From an uncultured Bacteroidales bacterium (GTDB lineage: Bacteria; Bacteroidota; Bacteroidia; Bacteroidales; UBA932): a stretch of DNA of 64,000 nucleotides. The position numbers and the translations under genes were made by a program. Location of the stretch: NCBI GenBank assembly GCA_944322925.1, contig CALUQM010000001.1, positions 1 through 64,000 on the forward strand, given 5' to 3'. The notes below the pieces were generated by a model. It was not told the DNA's origin. It ran no database searches and saw nothing but the letters and a program-made list of their open reading frames with translations. Below, piece by piece: positions 63,571-64,000 of the stretch; positions within the stretch are counted from its first letter, which is position 1, and each line of letters starts with the position of its first letter.

Positions 63571-64000
63571 CTACCCGACCACCCAGACGAGGACATGCCT
63601 GTCGAATATGATATAACCCAGCTCGAATTCTTCTTCGTGGCCGTCCTTGTGAGTGAACGTGGCTTCGAGTTCTCCTTTTCCTTTCAGGTTGAATTTCTCG
63701 ACTTCGATCTGTTCCGCGAAGTCGACACGGTTCTGCGACATCCGTTTGTAAATGGCCTCTTTTGCACACCAGTATATGGCCAGCTGTTCATTTTTCTGGT
63801 CTTCGTCGAGGTCCTCGATCTCTTCTTCGGACAGAGCTTTCTGTTCTACCGCCGAGAAATCCCTGTCGAGGGATTCGATGTCGATTCCGAGATCGTCTTC
63901 CTGATGGGTGATTATGGCCACGTATTTCTCGGAGTGGGTTATGCTGATATTGGTGATGCAGTTTTCGAGAAAAGGCTTTCCGTTGTCATGATGTCCGAGA
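63571..64000 (-). CDS. 4'-phosphopantetheinyl transferase superfamily protein (5' end beyond right edge)
   Basis: The reverse frame stays open to the window edge, giving about 143 residues without the start. Motifs: ISITHSEKYVAII, the metal-binding LGIDIESLDR, FSAVEQKALSEEE and the conserved WCAKEAIYK. These fit Sfp/AcpS-type enzymes that move phosphopantetheine from CoA to acyl carrier proteins. An internal GTG at 63921 could be mistaken for the start but lies within the conserved domain. Followed by a strong hairpin terminator. Confidence 0.88.
   Translation of the reverse strand, partial: LGHHDNGKPFLENCITNISITHSEKYVAIITHQEDDLGIDIESLDRDFSAVEQKALSEEEIEDLDEDQKNEQLAIYWCAKEAIYKRMSQNRVDFAEQIEVEKFNLKGKGELEATFTHKDGHEEEFELGYIIFDRHVLVWVVG

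Noticed and set aside
63571..63921. Treating the GTG at 63921 as the start of the PPTase gene
   Set aside because: The frame stays open upstream to the window edge and encodes conserved family residues (ISITHSEKY), so the true start lies outside.

Overview
The window reads as a chromosome segment from a gut-type member of the Bacteroidales (Bacteroidota). The evidence is two SusC/SusD pairs, ECF sigma/FecR pairs, BACON, DUF1735-like and DUF3823-like lipoproteins, and several Bacteroidota-type -7 boxes (TAnnTTTG). Genus cannot be fixed from the sequence alone. Most of the window is GC-balanced to GC-rich. The leucine-rich-repeat part of the first large gene is strikingly AT-rich, and an IS21-family end lies beside that gene, so the left edge looks like accessory DNA.

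Layout: (1) 1-540, the istA end of an IS21-family element with five copies of a 20-bp terminal repeat. (2) 741-4073, a giant surface lipoprotein combining a collagen-like N-terminus, a BACON-like region, BspA leucine-rich repeats and an M64-like peptidase domain. (3) 4074-4729, non-coding, with a 181-bp element bounded by 20-bp perfect inverted repeats and then the sigma promoter. (4) 4730-28199, a polysaccharide-utilisation locus made of two head-on operons. The rightward one is ECF sigma, FecR, SusC, SusD, DUF1735/F5-8C lipoprotein, GH27, unassigned six-hairpin protein. The leftward one is ECF sigma, FecR, GH2, GH3, GH3, GH2. They meet with an 18-bp overlap of stop ends. (5) 28276-44781, a second glycan block: a BACON-LamG-GDPD lipoprotein (leftward), then SGNH esterase, two IPT-NHL lipoproteins, GH5-like enzyme, SusC, SusD, DUF3823 lipoprotein and a GH65-like lipoprotein (rightward). 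(6) 44840-64000, housekeeping: sufB-pnuC-sufC-sufD-ispE, a hypothetical lipoprotein, tsaE and comM, mlaE-mlaF, a sigma factor with a membrane-tethered beta-barrel partner, a TPR protein with an EnvC-like activator, an SDR with a zinc-ribbon tail, nrdG/nrdD, and a phosphopantetheinyl transferase running off the right edge.

The two glycan blocks probably form one regulatory unit. Both SusC proteins carry an N-terminal STN signalling domain, but only the first has a sigma/FecR pair beside it. The second sigma/FecR pair heads an operon made only of glycosidases. A natural reading is that the second SusC signals through the second FecR. The enzyme set (GH27, two GH2, two PA14-containing GH3, GH5-like, an esterase, a phosphodiesterase and two uncharacterised six-hairpin proteins) suggests a branched, galactose-containing, ester- or phosphodiester-decorated glycan; the substrate itself is not determined. 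I saw no CRISPR array, tRNA, rRNA or replication origin.
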